Positions 25,440 to 34,921 of a stretch of DNA of 64,000 nt are shown piece after piece. The DNA is from Aquimarina sp. AU58 (lineage in GTDB: Bacteria > Bacteroidota > Bacteroidia > Flavobacteriales > Flavobacteriaceae): contig NZ_OMPD01000011.1 in the NCBI RefSeq assembly GCF_900312745.1, positions 1-64,000 on the forward strand, written 5' to 3'. The number at the start of each line of letters is the position of its first letter. Position 1 is the first letter of the stretch. The notes beneath the pieces were generated by a model. It was not told where the DNA came from, did not search any database, and saw nothing but the letters and a program-made list of their open reading frames with translations. Made by a program: the position numbers and the translations under genes.

Positions 25440-25482
25440 ATATACTTTGTGGCTTTGCTTCTATGAAACTTTGTTATCTAAA

Positions 25483-26001
25483 TTAATTCCAATTCTCATC
25501 AAACCCCAAATCTTCATATTCATCAAGATCCATGAAATCTTTATTTTCACCCTCTTCATTAAAGTCGTCTAATTCGTCTGCTTTAAACTCTTTATCAGGT
25601 GCCTGATCAGGTATTTGACCATGAATATACATTACATTTGGGTATTCTCTTCCGTTTTCATATTCAGCAATTTCAGCAAGTTCTACCAAAAACGTCCACA
25701 TGTTTAAGAAGTCATAGATATAGATTAACTTGGGAGAAGCCTCATGAGCCACATCAATAAGAGTAGTTTCATTCATTAATCTAACAGGCTGATTACCATC
25801 ACTCATATCAAATAATGATATTTCTTCTCCTTGATTCCATTGATCATCACTAATGTAAAAAGAAGCCATTTCTGTTCCGTCAAAACCAAAAGATTGGGTT
25901 ATTACATTATGAAACTGCTCTAAAGTAGCATCTTGTTCTATTTCAATATCTCTAAATACATCTTCTTCTGTATCCAGGATAATTCTGAAACGGTATATCA
26001 T
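25483..26001 (-). CDS. Plasmid pRiA4b ORF-3-like protein
   Basis: The 172-residue protein contains the MIYRFRIILDTEEDVFRDIE start, the FHNVITQSFGFDGTEMASFY helix-strand pair and the SPKLIYIYDFLNMWTFLVEL segment of PF07929. A strongly acidic tail follows (about 140-172). The family name reflects its first description on a plasmid; biochemical function is unknown, and it does not mark a mobile element here. A CAAAGATA box at 26031-26038 reads as a -7 element on the minus strand, 29 bases upstream. Confidence 0.85.
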   Translation of the reverse strand: MIYRFRIILDTEEDVFRDIEIEQDATLEQFHNVITQSFGFDGTEMASFYISDDQWNQGEEISLFDMSDGNQPVRLMNETTLIDVAHEASPKLIYIYDFLNMWTFLVELAEIAEYENGREYPNVMYIHGQIPDQAPDKEFKADELDDFNEEGENKDFMDLDEYEDLGFDENWN

Positions 26002-26030
26002 TATTAAATTAATTAATTAATTTGGAAATG

Positions 26031-26038
26031 CAAAGATA
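26031..26038 (-). promoter_or_regulatory. Bacteroidetes-type -7 box
   Basis: On the minus strand this reads TATCTTTG, matching TAnnTTTG, 29 bases upstream of the pRiA4b-like gene. A good -33 TTTG is not seen at the expected spacing. Confidence 0.4.
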
Positions 26039-26052
26039 CTATAAATGCATTG

Positions 26053-27069
26053 TTATTTACTAAAACGATGTAATGAAAAAGTCATTGCCCCTAATAAGAA
26101 AAAAGCAACAATTTGATGTAATACCCCTAATACTATGGGCACTCTAAAAATTAATGTAAATATTCCTAGCAAAAACTGGATACATACGATAATTACTAAT
26201 GTATTTAATGAATTAGATTGAGTATTGTTTTTTTTAATTCTTTTACTTCTATACCAGATAAAGGCAATAAGTCCTACAACGATATAAGCCAGATAGCGAT
26301 GTATGAACTGAACTCCGCTTTTTCCCTCTACAAAATTCTTGATTAAAGGAGATTGTTCTATATAAACAGATTCATGAATTAAAGTTCTGTCATTCATTAA
26401 TGGCCAATGATTGTGTAGCAAGCCAGCATCTAATCCTGCCACAAAAGCACCATATATAATTTGAAGTAAAAGAACTACCAATCCCCATCGAATTAGATTT
26501 CTAAATTTAATGTCTATTTGTTTTTTGTCTGGATATATAAGATCTAGAGCTACCCAAAATGTATACGCAAAGGTTATAAATGCTGCAGTAAGATGCATGG
26601 CAAGTCGATAATGACTTACATCGGGCCTGTCGATTAACCCGCTTTTTACCATAAACCAGCCAAGAAATCCCTGAAAGCCTCCTAATAGCATAAGTATTAT
26701 GGATTTTTTTATAGTGGGTTTCGTAAGTTGTTTCCTGATTAAGAAATATACGAATGGAATAATAAATACGATACCTATAAATCTTCCGATAACTCTATGT
26801 AACCATTCCCAAAAATAAATATCTTTAAAATCTTCGAGAGTAAATTGATGGTTTATCTTTTGATATTCGGGGTATTGTTTGTACAAATCAAATGCAGCAT
26901 TCCATTCTGTTTCACTCATAGGAGGAATAGTGCCTGAAATTAACTTATAATTAGAGATTGATAGTCCAGAATGAGTAAGTCTGGTAATTCCACCAACAAC
27001 AACCATAATAAAAATCAATAGACAGCCTGTGAGCAACCAGTATATTACCTTTTTATTGTCTTTTTTCAT
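26053..27069 (-). CDS. ctaA: Heme A synthase (COX15/CtaA)
   Basis: The 338-residue inner-membrane protein has about eight transmembrane helices and the conserved histidines that bind heme: GGITRLTHSGLS, FWEWLHRVIGRFIG, RLAMHLTAAF, FIHRYLAYIV and VLGVLHQIVAFF. It oxidises the methyl group of heme O to make heme A for cytochrome aa3 oxidase. Length fits the COX15-like branch. It lies 35 bases downstream of the CCA-adding enzyme on the same strand. Confidence 0.93.
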   Translation of the reverse strand: MKKDNKKVIYWLLTGCLLIFIMVVVGGITRLTHSGLSISNYKLISGTIPPMSETEWNAAFDLYKQYPEYQKINHQFTLEDFKDIYFWEWLHRVIGRFIGIVFIIPFVYFLIRKQLTKPTIKKSIILMLLGGFQGFLGWFMVKSGLIDRPDVSHYRLAMHLTAAFITFAYTFWVALDLIYPDKKQIDIKFRNLIRWGLVVLLLQIIYGAFVAGLDAGLLHNHWPLMNDRTLIHESVYIEQSPLIKNFVEGKSGVQFIHRYLAYIVVGLIAFIWYRSKRIKKNNTQSNSLNTLVIIVCIQFLLGIFTLIFRVPIVLGVLHQIVAFFLLGAMTFSLHRFSK

Positions 27070-27104
27070 TTTTTTGCTAATACAAATTTTTGATATAGAA
27101 AATC

Positions 27105-28529
27105 TTAGTTACTTTTTAACCCTAATTCTTCACCTTTCTTTACCATATACTCATAAGCTGCTTCATGCTCATTAGGAATTTCGCCTTCTAGAATTGCTTC
27201 TTTTATGGCTTCTTTTATGATTCCTATTTCACGAGAGGGTTTGATATTAAAAGTATTCATAATCTCTTCTCCGGTAACAGGAGGTTGAAAGTTGCGAACA
27301 TGATCTCGTTCTTCAACTTCAATCATTTTTTGCCTTACAATCTTGAAATTATTGTGATACTTTTTAAAGCGTTTTGGATTTTTGGTAGTAATATCGGCTT
27401 CACAAAGCGTCATTAACTCTTCAATATAATCTCCTGCATCAAATACCAGTCTTCGAACCGCAGAATCTGTAACTTCTGAAGCTATTACTATAGGCCTGGA
27501 GCTCATTAATACCATTTTTTGAACAAACTTCATTTTTTCATTCAAAGGCATTTTTAAACGCTTAAAGAGTTTGAATACCATTTTTGAACCCACAAATTCA
27601 TGACCATGAAAAGTCCATCCTACTTTTTTGCTAAACTTTTTGGTAGGTGCTTTACCAATATCATGAAGTAAAGCTGCCCAGCGTAACCAGAGATCATCTG
27701 TGTTTTGGGCAATATTATCTACCACCTCTAAGGTGTGGTAAAAATTATCTTTATGTCGTTGTCCTTCGACTTCGTCTATACCTTTTAAATCAATAAGTTC
27801 GGGTAAAATATAATCCAAAAGACCTGTTTGTTCTAGTAATTTAAAACCTGTTGACGGTTTATCACTTAAAATAATTTTATGTAATTCGGTAATGATACGT
27901 TCTTTGGTAATGATCTTAATTCGATCTTTGTTTTTTGCAATAGCTTCTAGCGAGGTGGATTCTATTTTGAAATTGAGTTGAGTAGCAAAACGAATTGCTC
28001 TCATCATTCGCAAAGGATCATCAGAATACGTAATATCAGGATCTAGAGGAGTACGGATTATTTTTGATTTAAGATCTTCTAAACCATTAAAAGGATCCAG
28101 TATTTCTCCGTAATGTTCTGGTGATAGATGTAAAGCAAGAGTATTAATTGTAAAATCCCGTCTATTCTGGTCATCTTCTAAACTACCGTTTTCTACGGTG
28201 GGATTGCGACTATTTTCAGAGTAAGATTCTTTTCGTGCTCCAACAAATTCTACCTCAATATCCTCAGTTTTTAGCATTGCCGTACCATAGGTTTTAAAAA
28301 TCTGTACTTTGGGATTACCCGGTAAAAGATTAGAGACTTCTTTTGCTAATGCTATACCGCTGCCAACAGCAACAATGTCAATATCTTTAGCAGTTTTTCT
28401 TTGCAATATATGATCTCTTACAAATCCACCGATAACATAGCTGTCTAGTTTTAGATTTGCTGATGCTTTGGCAATTGTATCAAAAATTGGATGTTGTAAT
28501 GCTTCTTTATAATTTTTGATTTCCGACAT
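27105..28529 (-). CDS. CCA-adding tRNA nucleotidyltransferase with HD domain
   Basis: The 474-residue enzyme carries the class II nucleotidyltransferase motif [10 protein letters not shown]...DIDIVAVG (about 34-57), the [13 protein letters not shown] and [19 protein letters not shown] motifs, and a C-terminal HD domain ([10 protein letters not shown]). It adds or repairs the 3' CCA end of tRNA; the HD part may act as a phosphatase or phosphodiesterase. It starts 7 bases downstream of the Sua5/YrdC gene, so two tRNA-maturation genes are coupled. Confidence 0.93.
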   Translation of the reverse strand: MSEIKNYKEALQHPIFDTIAKASANLKLDSYVIGGFVRDHILQRKTAKDIDIVAVGSGIALAKEVSNLLPGNPKVQIFKTYGTAMLKTEDIEVEFVGARKESYSENSRNPTVENGSLEDDQNRRDFTINTLALHLSPEHYGEILDPFNGLEDLKSKIIRTPLDPDITYSDDPLRMMRAIRFATQLNFKIESTSLEAIAKNKDRIKIITKERIITELHKIILSDKPSTGFKLLEQTGLLDYILPELIDLKGIDEVEGQRHKDNFYHTLEVVDNIAQNTDDLWLRWAALLHDIGKAPTKKFSKKVGWTFHGHEFVGSKMVFKLFKRLKMPLNEKMKFVQKMVLMSSRPIVIASEVTDSAVRRLVFDAGDYIEELMTLCEADITTKNPKRFKKYHNNFKIVRQKMIEVEERDHVRNFQPPVTGEEIMNTFNIKPSREIGIIKEAIKEAILEGEIPNEHEAAYEYMVKKGEELGLKSN

Positions 28530-28536
28530 GAATCAA

Positions 28537-29106
28537 TTACTTCCTAATAATTTTTACGGTACTATCTCCTCCTATTTTAATAATCGAAGAAGGTTTAGCT
28601 CCTTTTTTTTGTAGGGGCAAATTTACGACATAGTCTACGCCTTCCAAAATTGCAGCAGGTATTTCTTTTAAGTTTTTTGGAGCAGGCATACCACTAATGT
28701 TAGCAGAAGTTGAGACGATAGGTCTTTTAAGCTTCCTAATTAGTTTTCCGCAAAAAGGATCTCTTACCACTCGAATACCTAATGTATTATCATCTGCAAT
28801 AATATTTTCTGCCACATGTAGAGGCCTGTCATAGATAATAGTAGTAGGTTTTGAAGCATATTTTAGAATATCATAGGCTACTTCCGGAACTTCTTCTATG
28901 TATTGTTGCAGCATTTTAAAATCACTAACCAAACAAATCATGGATTTGCTTTCTTCCCGTTTTTTTAAGGCATATACCTTATCAACTGCTTCTGCATTAG
29001 TAGCATCACAACCAATACCCCAAATCGTATCGGTAGGATAGAGAATAATCCCTCCTTTTTTTAATGTGTTGATTGCATTTTGGATTTCTATGATTTGATC
29101 AGACAT
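28537..29106 (-). CDS. L-threonylcarbamoyladenylate synthase (Sua5/YciO/YrdC)
   Basis: The 189-residue protein has the GGIILYPTDTIWGIGCDATN nucleotide/threonine-binding start, KKREESKSMICLVSDF, and STSANISGMPAPKNL near the end. It makes threonylcarbamoyl-AMP for t6A modification at position 37 of ANN-decoding tRNAs. It has the short TsaC/YrdC-type architecture with no Sua5 C-terminal domain. First gene of a likely operon with the CCA enzyme and ctaA. Confidence 0.92.
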   Translation of the reverse strand: MSDQIIEIQNAINTLKKGGIILYPTDTIWGIGCDATNAEAVDKVYALKKREESKSMICLVSDFKMLQQYIEEVPEVAYDILKYASKPTTIIYDRPLHVAENIIADDNTLGIRVVRDPFCGKLIRKLKRPIVSTSANISGMPAPKNLKEIPAAILEGVDYVVNLPLQKKGAKPSSIIKIGGDSTVKIIRK

Positions 29107-29314
29107 TAGTTTTGAATTAATAGATGATTATGAAATGGTATTACTTTAAAATTTCTTTTGTAAGAAAAGTTAAAGTAGTTGTAATTATTGTTTTTGCCAG
29201 TAACATGCTTATTGTTGAAAACATTCATTTATGAATTGGCCAATTTCATTATACAAATTCTGAATGCATGACAGAAATTATTTTGTGCAAAAATAATCTT
29301 AAAACCTTAATATT

Positions 29315-30265
29315 ATGAAAAAAATCATTTTTTTACTGTTCATGATGACAGTAATCATTTCTTGCGAAAAAGGAGATGTCAATTCTACTGGAGAAGAGAC
29401 AAACATCGAGTCAGCTATTGAATCAAAAACGGATAGATTTTCTTTTAAAGATTGGAATGAATTTAATGATCTTTATTCTAAGTTTTCAAAATTAGGTATG
29501 GAGGAGTTAGAAATGAACTCTTTTTTCTCATTTGATAGAGACCTGGAGGTTTCACCTGCAATTCAAGGGATTTTGAATAATGATAATGAGTTTGAATTAG
29601 ATGGAAAAATCATTTGGTTTAATGCTGGTAAATTTTATGAACTTGATGAAGAAGGGATTGCAGCTCAAAAATCTAATATAGAAAACCTTAAAGAAGTTGG
29701 TTCTGTATCCTATACCCGAGTTAATCCGAAAGGAGTGCCTGGTAATGAGATAGGAATAGGTGCGGCAAAAACAGTTGTTGTGGATAATCAATATGAATTT
29801 AGAAAACAAAGATATGTAGAGAATTGCGGTTCGGGTAACGTTCAAGGAACTTCTCCTCGAGCTTTTAAATATGTGCATGAAGTTTATGCAGAACATTTAA
29901 ATACAGGAGGACCTTTTCGGGTAGATACCTATAGAATATTCTTACGAGTAAAGTTAGAGTATAACCCTAAACGTAGAAGATGGAGACTTTCTGGAGAAAG
30001 AAGAGAAATTTCAATTAATTTAAGTAATAACTCTTTTTTAAGAAATCATAATGGTCCGGTTTCACCTCATCCAAGTGATGTTAATAATCGTTCTGTTGTA
30101 TTTTCATCCTCTTGTGCTACTCATCAAACATTACTTCTTAATTCTGTCACTGCTCCAGGACCAATAGCTGGTGCTCATTGGGATATTAATGTAAGCGGAA
30201 CCATAACAGAGAAGATGTATGGCGATGTAGAACGTAACCGATGGAGAGATCGAATTAATTGGTAG
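29315..30265 (+). CDS. Lipoprotein of unknown function
   Basis: The 316-residue protein has a lipobox signal (MKKIIFLLFMMTVIISC, C17). Two regions follow: a helical, acidic part (FKDWNEFNDLYSKFSKLGMEEL, about 47-68), then a beta-rich C-terminal half with basic stretches (NPKRRRWRLSGERREISI) and cysteines (ENCGSG, SSCATH). I do not recognise the C-terminal domain. It is monocistronic, divergent from the Sua5 operon, with a strong terminator at 30302-30330. Confidence 0.75.
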   Translation: MKKIIFLLFMMTVIISCEKGDVNSTGEETNIESAIESKTDRFSFKDWNEFNDLYSKFSKLGMEELEMNSFFSFDRDLEVSPAIQGILNNDNEFELDGKIIWFNAGKFYELDEEGIAAQKSNIENLKEVGSVSYTRVNPKGVPGNEIGIGAAKTVVVDNQYEFRKQRYVENCGSGNVQGTSPRAFKYVHEVYAEHLNTGGPFRVDTYRIFLRVKLEYNPKRRRWRLSGERREISINLSNNSFLRNHNGPVSPHPSDVNNRSVVFSSSCATHQTLLLNSVTAPGPIAGAHWDINVSGTITEKMYGDVERNRWRDRINW

Positions 30266-30301
30266 TTTGATCGACGCTAAAATTAGATAGAATTTAAAAA
30301 T

Positions 30302-30330
30302 AAAGGGTTCCAACATTGGAACCCTTTATT
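30302..30330. terminator. Rho-independent terminator
   Basis: AAAGGGTTCCAA and TTGGAACCCTTT form a 12-base perfect inverted repeat with a two-base centre, followed by ATTAATTTA. It ends the lipoprotein gene; the T tract is weak but the stem is strong. Confidence 0.75.
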
Positions 30331-30433
30331 AATTTATATATAAAATACCCTTTGTGTTTTAGAGTAAGTGATATGTTAATATGGATACTCTTATTATCCA
30401 AGGAAAGCAGATGAGTCATCTCTTTCTTAGATC

Positions 30434-31075
30434 TTACTTTTTAACAACTGTAGCATACTGTAGATATCTCATATCCATTGCTGTAAATAGAAAAGGAATA
30501 TTATATAGAAATGGCTTAATAGATTTTGTTTTATTAATACCTTTATGAAGTACTATTTTATACCCTAATCTCGTATACATATTTGCAATACTCTTACCAG
30601 TAAAGAATCGCAAGTGTGTTTTATCCATTATACCGTGTTCTTCATATTCCCAGTTCTTTTTAAGTACCAGATTTTTTAAAGCACTATGGTATCTCATGTT
30701 AGGTATCGAGCTTATAATGACACCGTTTTGTGATAGTTTGTTTTTAATTTTTTCTAGCACCCAATATGGATCTACAAGATGTTCTAATACATCATTAAAG
30801 TAGATCACATCAAAATGATTATCTGGTAGCTCATCAATAAATTTTTCACATTCACCAATAAAAACTTTGTCGAGCACCTTTTCGGCTTTTTTTCCATGCT
30901 CTGGCATTAATTCAATACCCCAGGTTTCAGTATTGTGTTTTTCTTTAATAAAAGCAGCAAAAGTACCTTCTCCACAACCAACATCTAATACTGTTTTTGC
31001 TTCTTTTGGAAAAAAAGAAAACATTTCATTTCTGATATTATTGTAGTACCCCTCGGGTTTATTATCATAATCCAT
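30434..31075 (-). CDS. Class I SAM-dependent methyltransferase
   Basis: The 213-residue protein has motif I VLDVGCGEGTF (residues 29-39), WGIELMPEH for ribose binding, and FDVIYFNDVLEHLVDPYWVL after it. It resembles the Methyltransf_23 type found in polysaccharide and lipopolysaccharide clusters. Its position at the left edge of a glycosyltransferase cluster suggests a sugar substrate, which is inference. Transcribed alone on the minus strand. Confidence 0.88.
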   Translation of the reverse strand: MDYDNKPEGYYNNIRNEMFSFFPKEAKTVLDVGCGEGTFAAFIKEKHNTETWGIELMPEHGKKAEKVLDKVFIGECEKFIDELPDNHFDVIYFNDVLEHLVDPYWVLEKIKNKLSQNGVIISSIPNMRYHSALKNLVLKKNWEYEEHGIMDKTHLRFFTGKSIANMYTRLGYKIVLHKGINKTKSIKPFLYNIPFLFTAMDMRYLQYATVVKK

Positions 31076-31255
31076 TATTATAATATTTTTTAGTTAATGA
31101 TAATTTTTGCAATTACATTTTGAATAGAAATTATCACTTTATTTTTAGGATGCAATTACTAAATATCATGCAAATATATAGATCTATACTAAAATCACAT
31201 TAATTAGTATAGATAATTGAAGTGTAGTAATTTTTTAAAACCTTATAAAAAAAGA

Positions 31256-31918
31256 TTATTTTTTTACTAATAAAATTTGATATGCATTAATTAAAATCTC
31301 CCAATCTTTTTTTAGCATATACTCTACAACTGTTTTTCCTTTACCGCCTCCGGGAAGTCTGCAATCATCTATTAAAACGATAGATTTATCATGCAGTTTA
31401 TCTTCAGCCAGGATAAATTCTTGTAAGTGATGTTCCTGACTTTTCTTTTGAATCTCTATATCGGTTTTTGAATAATCATAGCTATCTAAGTATAAAAAGT
31501 CGATAGATTCGTTGAAATTCTTTAAGAAGTCTAGAGAATCTCCTAGATATACTGTTGTACTATCTTGTAAACTTTCTTCTTGTACTGCTTCCTGAGCCCC
31601 TTGTACAGAATCTTTACTAATATCTACAGAATGCAATTTTGCACTATTTTCTTTTGCCCATTTACCAAAAACGATTGTTGCTCCACCATCAGTTTTAGTC
31701 GCTTTAAGACCATTTCTCGAAGTTCCTGTCTCTACCAATATTTTTGCATTTCGTTCATTTAAAAGCTGCAATGTTTTGGAAAAAGTTATGCGTCTTCTTC
31801 TAAAATTATATTTATAGGGCATAAAAGGATATAATGACTTATGTTTAATAAGTTTGAGGATTTTAGGAAATGCAATCCCCAATAGCACAAGAAGTAAAAT
31901 GATAAATAGATAATTCAT
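31256..31918 (-). CDS. Membrane-anchored class I methyltransferase-like protein
   Basis: The 220-residue protein has an N-terminal transmembrane helix (about 3-20). A Rossmann methyltransferase-like domain follows: ILVETGTSRNGLKA (motif I, about 60-73), LHSVDISKDS, VYLGDSLDFL, IDFLYLDSYDY and SIVLIDDCRLPGGGKG. It resembles Methyltransf_24-type enzymes. The G-T-S motif I is unusual but occurs in that group. A CAAATGTA element 26 bases upstream reads as a minus-strand -7 box. Likely acts on cell-envelope glycans given its neighbours. Confidence 0.75.
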   Translation of the reverse strand: MNYLFIILLLVLLGIAFPKILKLIKHKSLYPFMPYKYNFRRRRITFSKTLQLLNERNAKILVETGTSRNGLKATKTDGGATIVFGKWAKENSAKLHSVDISKDSVQGAQEAVQEESLQDSTTVYLGDSLDFLKNFNESIDFLYLDSYDYSKTDIEIQKKSQEHHLQEFILAEDKLHDKSIVLIDDCRLPGGGKGKTVVEYMLKKDWEILINAYQILLVKK

Positions 31919-31943
31919 TATAATAATTTTAATATAATGCTGA

Positions 31944-31951
31944 CAAATGTA
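31944..31951 (-). promoter_or_regulatory. Bacteroidetes-type -7 box
   Basis: On the minus strand this reads TACATTTG, matching TAnnTTTG, 26 bases upstream of the membrane-anchored methyltransferase start. Confidence 0.45.
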
Positions 31952-31998
31952 TTGATTTTAAAAATTACTTTTTTAGCAATATGATTCTTTAGTTTTAG

Positions 31999-32006
31999 TA
32001 AGTTTG
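31999..32006 (+). promoter_or_regulatory. Bacteroidetes-type -7 box
   Basis: TAAGTTTG fits TAnnTTTG, 21 bases before the ATG at 32027. It is divergent from the box at 31944-31951, so both promoters share this short gap. Confidence 0.4.
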
Positions 32007-32026
32007 TCTCTATTATTATTTTAAAC

Positions 32027-32968
32027 ATGAAAATAACACTGATTAGTCTAGATGTTTTGGGGATTAACGATGAAATTGCCAAGAGTCTAAAAAAGCAGGG
32101 ATATGAAGTTAATCATATAAACTTTCACACTTTTAGGTATCAGTATCCTACAGTTTTTCATCGAATTTTTAATTTTATTGGGAAAACTTTTTTTAAGTAT
32201 GATATAAAAAAGAATCACTTAAATAAAGAAATCCTTAAGCGATTAAATGAAATAGGGAAACAAGATAAAATTCTAATGCTTAACGCTAATTTTTTACTGC
32301 CTCAGATTATTAAAAATATAAGTTCATTTACAGAGGATTTGACAGCATTTTTTAATGATAATATAGAAAGAATACCAAAAATATTACTAGTAGCACCTTT
32401 TTTTAATGAGGTATATACTTTTGAGCCCAATGATTCAAAAAACCATAATTTTAAATTTGCAACAAATTATATTTTTAAAGAAAACAAAAATAACCTATCG
32501 ATAGAACAAGAGGTTTTTAATATAAGTACGTTTAGTAAACGATCTAAAGTTATAGATAATATTGCATTACAATTAGATGAGTTAGGGGTTTCCTATAAAA
32601 TTGTTAGTTTCGGTAAAAAGAAAATCGAATCTAAAAGTAGTGTAGAGTACGTTACAGAACGAATAAATATGAAAGAGGTTAATGAGTTAGTAGCTCATTC
32701 TAATGTATTGTTAGATATTCATAGAGAAGGACAAGATGGACTATCGTTTAGAGTTTTTGAAAGTTTAGGAAACAACAAAAAACTAATAACTACCAATGCA
32801 GCTATTGCTAGCTATGATTTTTATAACCCAAATAATATCTTAATCATAGATAAAAACGATATTCAAATTCCTAAATCTTTTTTTGAAAATAAATATGAAG
32901 AAATACCAGATGAAATCTATCAAAAGTACCTGATAGATAATTGGATAAAGAGAATTCTAAATTTATAA
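32027..32968 (+). CDS. Glycosyltransferase-like, LPS-core RfaS type
   Basis: The 313-residue protein has the C-terminal half of a GT-B-type enzyme: VNELVAHSNVLLDIHREGQDGLSFRVFESLGNNKKLITTN is the donor-site region seen in proteins annotated as LPS core RfaS-like in Bacteroidetes. The N-terminal half (MKITLISLDVLGINDEIAKS) is a Rossmann-like acceptor domain. It probably adds a sugar to lipopolysaccharide core in the cytoplasm. It is followed four bases later by a GT4 gene, suggesting translational coupling. Donor and acceptor are unknown. Confidence 0.75.
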   Translation: MKITLISLDVLGINDEIAKSLKKQGYEVNHINFHTFRYQYPTVFHRIFNFIGKTFFKYDIKKNHLNKEILKRLNEIGKQDKILMLNANFLLPQIIKNISSFTEDLTAFFNDNIERIPKILLVAPFFNEVYTFEPNDSKNHNFKFATNYIFKENKNNLSIEQEVFNISTFSKRSKVIDNIALQLDELGVSYKIVSFGKKKIESKSSVEYVTERINMKEVNELVAHSNVLLDIHREGQDGLSFRVFESLGNNKKLITTNAAIASYDFYNPNNILIIDKNDIQIPKSFFENKYEEIPDEIYQKYLIDNWIKRILNL

Positions 32969-32972
32969 TAAG

Positions 32973-34028
32973 GTGAAGAATAAAAGAGTATTTGTAGATT
33001 TTCATTACTTAAAAAACTTAAATAAAGGCTTTGGGCAATTTTCATATCATTTGTCTAAAGCTTTTTCATCTATTGATACCGATCTGAATTATGTTTTTTA
33101 TACCCCCAAAAAAGGAGGTTATAAATCAATATTTAATCAGAAAAATATTTTTGTTAAATACTATTATTCAATACATCGCCAGTTGGGTGTTTTTGGTCGT
33201 AATTATATATTTCATTCTACTAACCAACTAAGTAAAATTGAACCTTCGAATAAGAAAATCCCATATGTTTTAACGATTCATGATATTAATTTTATGTATG
33301 AGGATACAGTAGATCAGAAAACGAAGGATTTTATTCAAAAGAAAATAGATAGAGCACAAGTACTTGTTTTTGTATCGCACTTTACCAAAGATGAGGTGAA
33401 TAAGCATTTCAATGTTACTGCATCAAAAACACAAAAAGTAATCTATAATGGCAATTCTTTAAAAGAAACCTCGTTAATTGACCCTGAAAAGAATACAGAT
33501 GATTATCTTTTTTGTATTACGGAAATGAGACCCTATAAAAACCTGGAGAAGCTTATTTTGATGATGAATCACATTCCAGAAAAATTTAAACTTATTCTTG
33601 CAGGAAAAGGTAGTAGCGATTATGTTTTATATTTAAAAAATGTAATTAAAGAAAATAACTTAGAAGATAGAGTTTTTTTGAAAGGTATTGTATCCGAAGA
33701 AACAAAAGTGAAGCTGTTTACTAATTGTTTTGCTTTTGTATTTCCTTCTTCAAGAGAAGGATTTGGATTACCAGTAGTTGAAGCATTAAACTTTAATAAA
33801 CCTATTTTTCTTTATAATAAAACTTCTTTACCCGAAATAGGAGGAGAAGCATGTTTTTATTGGGAAGAATTAGGGGCTGAATATATGGCTGATGTGTTTT
33901 TAACAAAAATTGCCTATTTTGAGTCTAATAGACTTATAATGGAGGAAAAAATTAAAACCCAATTAGAAAAATTTAGTTGGCAAACAGCAGCATTAGAATA
34001 CAATGAAATATACAAATCCTTACTGTAA
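32973..34028 (+). CDS. GT4-family glycosyltransferase
   Basis: The 351-residue protein starts at a GTG (MKNKRVFVDFHYLKN). It shows a GT-B fold with FCITEMRPYKNLEKLI (phosphate-binding entry to the C-domain), LILAGKGSSDYVLYL, and the EX7E motif in FVFPSSREGFGLPVVEALNF. The donor is likely a nucleotide sugar for outer-core or capsule assembly. Four bases separate it from the upstream glycosyltransferase and about 100 bases from the kinase gene. Confidence 0.9.
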   Translation: MKNKRVFVDFHYLKNLNKGFGQFSYHLSKAFSSIDTDLNYVFYTPKKGGYKSIFNQKNIFVKYYYSIHRQLGVFGRNYIFHSTNQLSKIEPSNKKIPYVLTIHDINFMYEDTVDQKTKDFIQKKIDRAQVLVFVSHFTKDEVNKHFNVTASKTQKVIYNGNSLKETSLIDPEKNTDDYLFCITEMRPYKNLEKLILMMNHIPEKFKLILAGKGSSDYVLYLKNVIKENNLEDRVFLKGIVSEETKVKLFTNCFAFVFPSSREGFGLPVVEALNFNKPIFLYNKTSLPEIGGEACFYWEELGAEYMADVFLTKIAYFESNRLIMEEKIKTQLEKFSWQTAALEYNEIYKSLL

Positions 34029-34095
34029 TTTATACTAAGTGTCTAAGTTTGTCTTATCCCCAAATACTAATTACCGAGGAACCGTATCAAAAAGT

Positions 34096-34103
34096 TACTT
34101 TTG
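34096..34103 (+). promoter_or_regulatory. Bacteroidetes-type -7 box
   Basis: TACTTTTG fits TAnnTTTG, 22 bases before the kinase gene start. It suggests separate transcription of that gene. Confidence 0.45.
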
Positions 34104-34125
34104 TTTAGATTATTATACATAAAGA

Positions 34126-34905
34126 ATGCAACGTAAATTTATCATACACCCAGATTATAAATCAGTTGAAACCGAAGTGCAGAAAACAATAGCGCATTTT
34201 GATGATTATCATGAAATATTGGGAGATGCAGAACGCAATGTTATAAAAATTGTAGAGATTGAAGGTAAAAAGTATACTATCAAATCATTCAAGATTCCTA
34301 ATTTTATAAATCAGGTTGTATATCGATTCTTTAGAAAATCAAAGGCGGAAAGGTCTTATAATTATGCAAATAGATTATTAGAACTGGGAATAAAAACTCC
34401 ATTCCCATTAGCCTATGATTTATATACTACCTTTTTTTTATTTAGAAAAAGCTATTATGTTAGTGAATTGCTCAATTATGATCTTACGTATCGCGAATTA
34501 GTACATGAGCCAGATTACCCAGATCATGAAGCTATTTTAAGAGCTTTTACAAGATTTACGTATGATCTTCATGAAAAAGGAATCCTGTTTTTAGATCATT
34601 CTCCCGGGAATACCTTGATCGTAAAGACAAGTTCTGGATATGATTTTTATTTGGTAGATCTAAATAGGATGGAGTTTAGGGATTTAGATATGGAAACCAG
34701 GATTCGTAATTTTTCGAGATTAACACCCAAAAAGGAAATGGTTGCAATTATGTCGAATGAATATGCCAAGTTAACTGGTGAGGATGAATCAATGCTGTAT
34801 CAAAAGATGTGGGGACTTACTGAAGCATTTCAAAAGAAATATCATGATAAAATAGCGTTAAAAAGAAAAATCTTTTTCTGGAAGAAAAAATATCGGGAAG
34901 ATTAA
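34126..34905 (+). CDS. Kdo/WaaP-type lipopolysaccharide kinase
   Basis: The 259-residue protein is a kinase-fold member. GKKYTIKSFK holds the nucleotide-binding lysine; YVSELLNYDLTY is the hinge; GILFLDHSPGNTLI is the catalytic loop (LDHSPGN in place of HRDLKxxN); and FYLVDLNRMEF is the metal site. Members phosphorylate Kdo or heptose in LPS inner core on the cytoplasmic side. Neighbouring glycosyltransferases support an LPS role. The exact sugar is not determined. Confidence 0.88.
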   Translation: MQRKFIIHPDYKSVETEVQKTIAHFDDYHEILGDAERNVIKIVEIEGKKYTIKSFKIPNFINQVVYRFFRKSKAERSYNYANRLLELGIKTPFPLAYDLYTTFFLFRKSYYVSELLNYDLTYRELVHEPDYPDHEAILRAFTRFTYDLHEKGILFLDHSPGNTLIVKTSSGYDFYLVDLNRMEFRDLDMETRIRNFSRLTPKKEMVAIMSNEYAKLTGEDESMLYQKMWGLTEAFQKKYHDKIALKRKIFFWKKKYRED

Positions 34906-34921
34906 AAATGAACGGTTATGA

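Noticed and set aside
25483..26001. pRiA4b ORF-3-like gene considered as a mobile-element marker
   Set aside because: No transposase, integrase, inverted repeats or plasmid genes nearby; this family is common on chromosomes.
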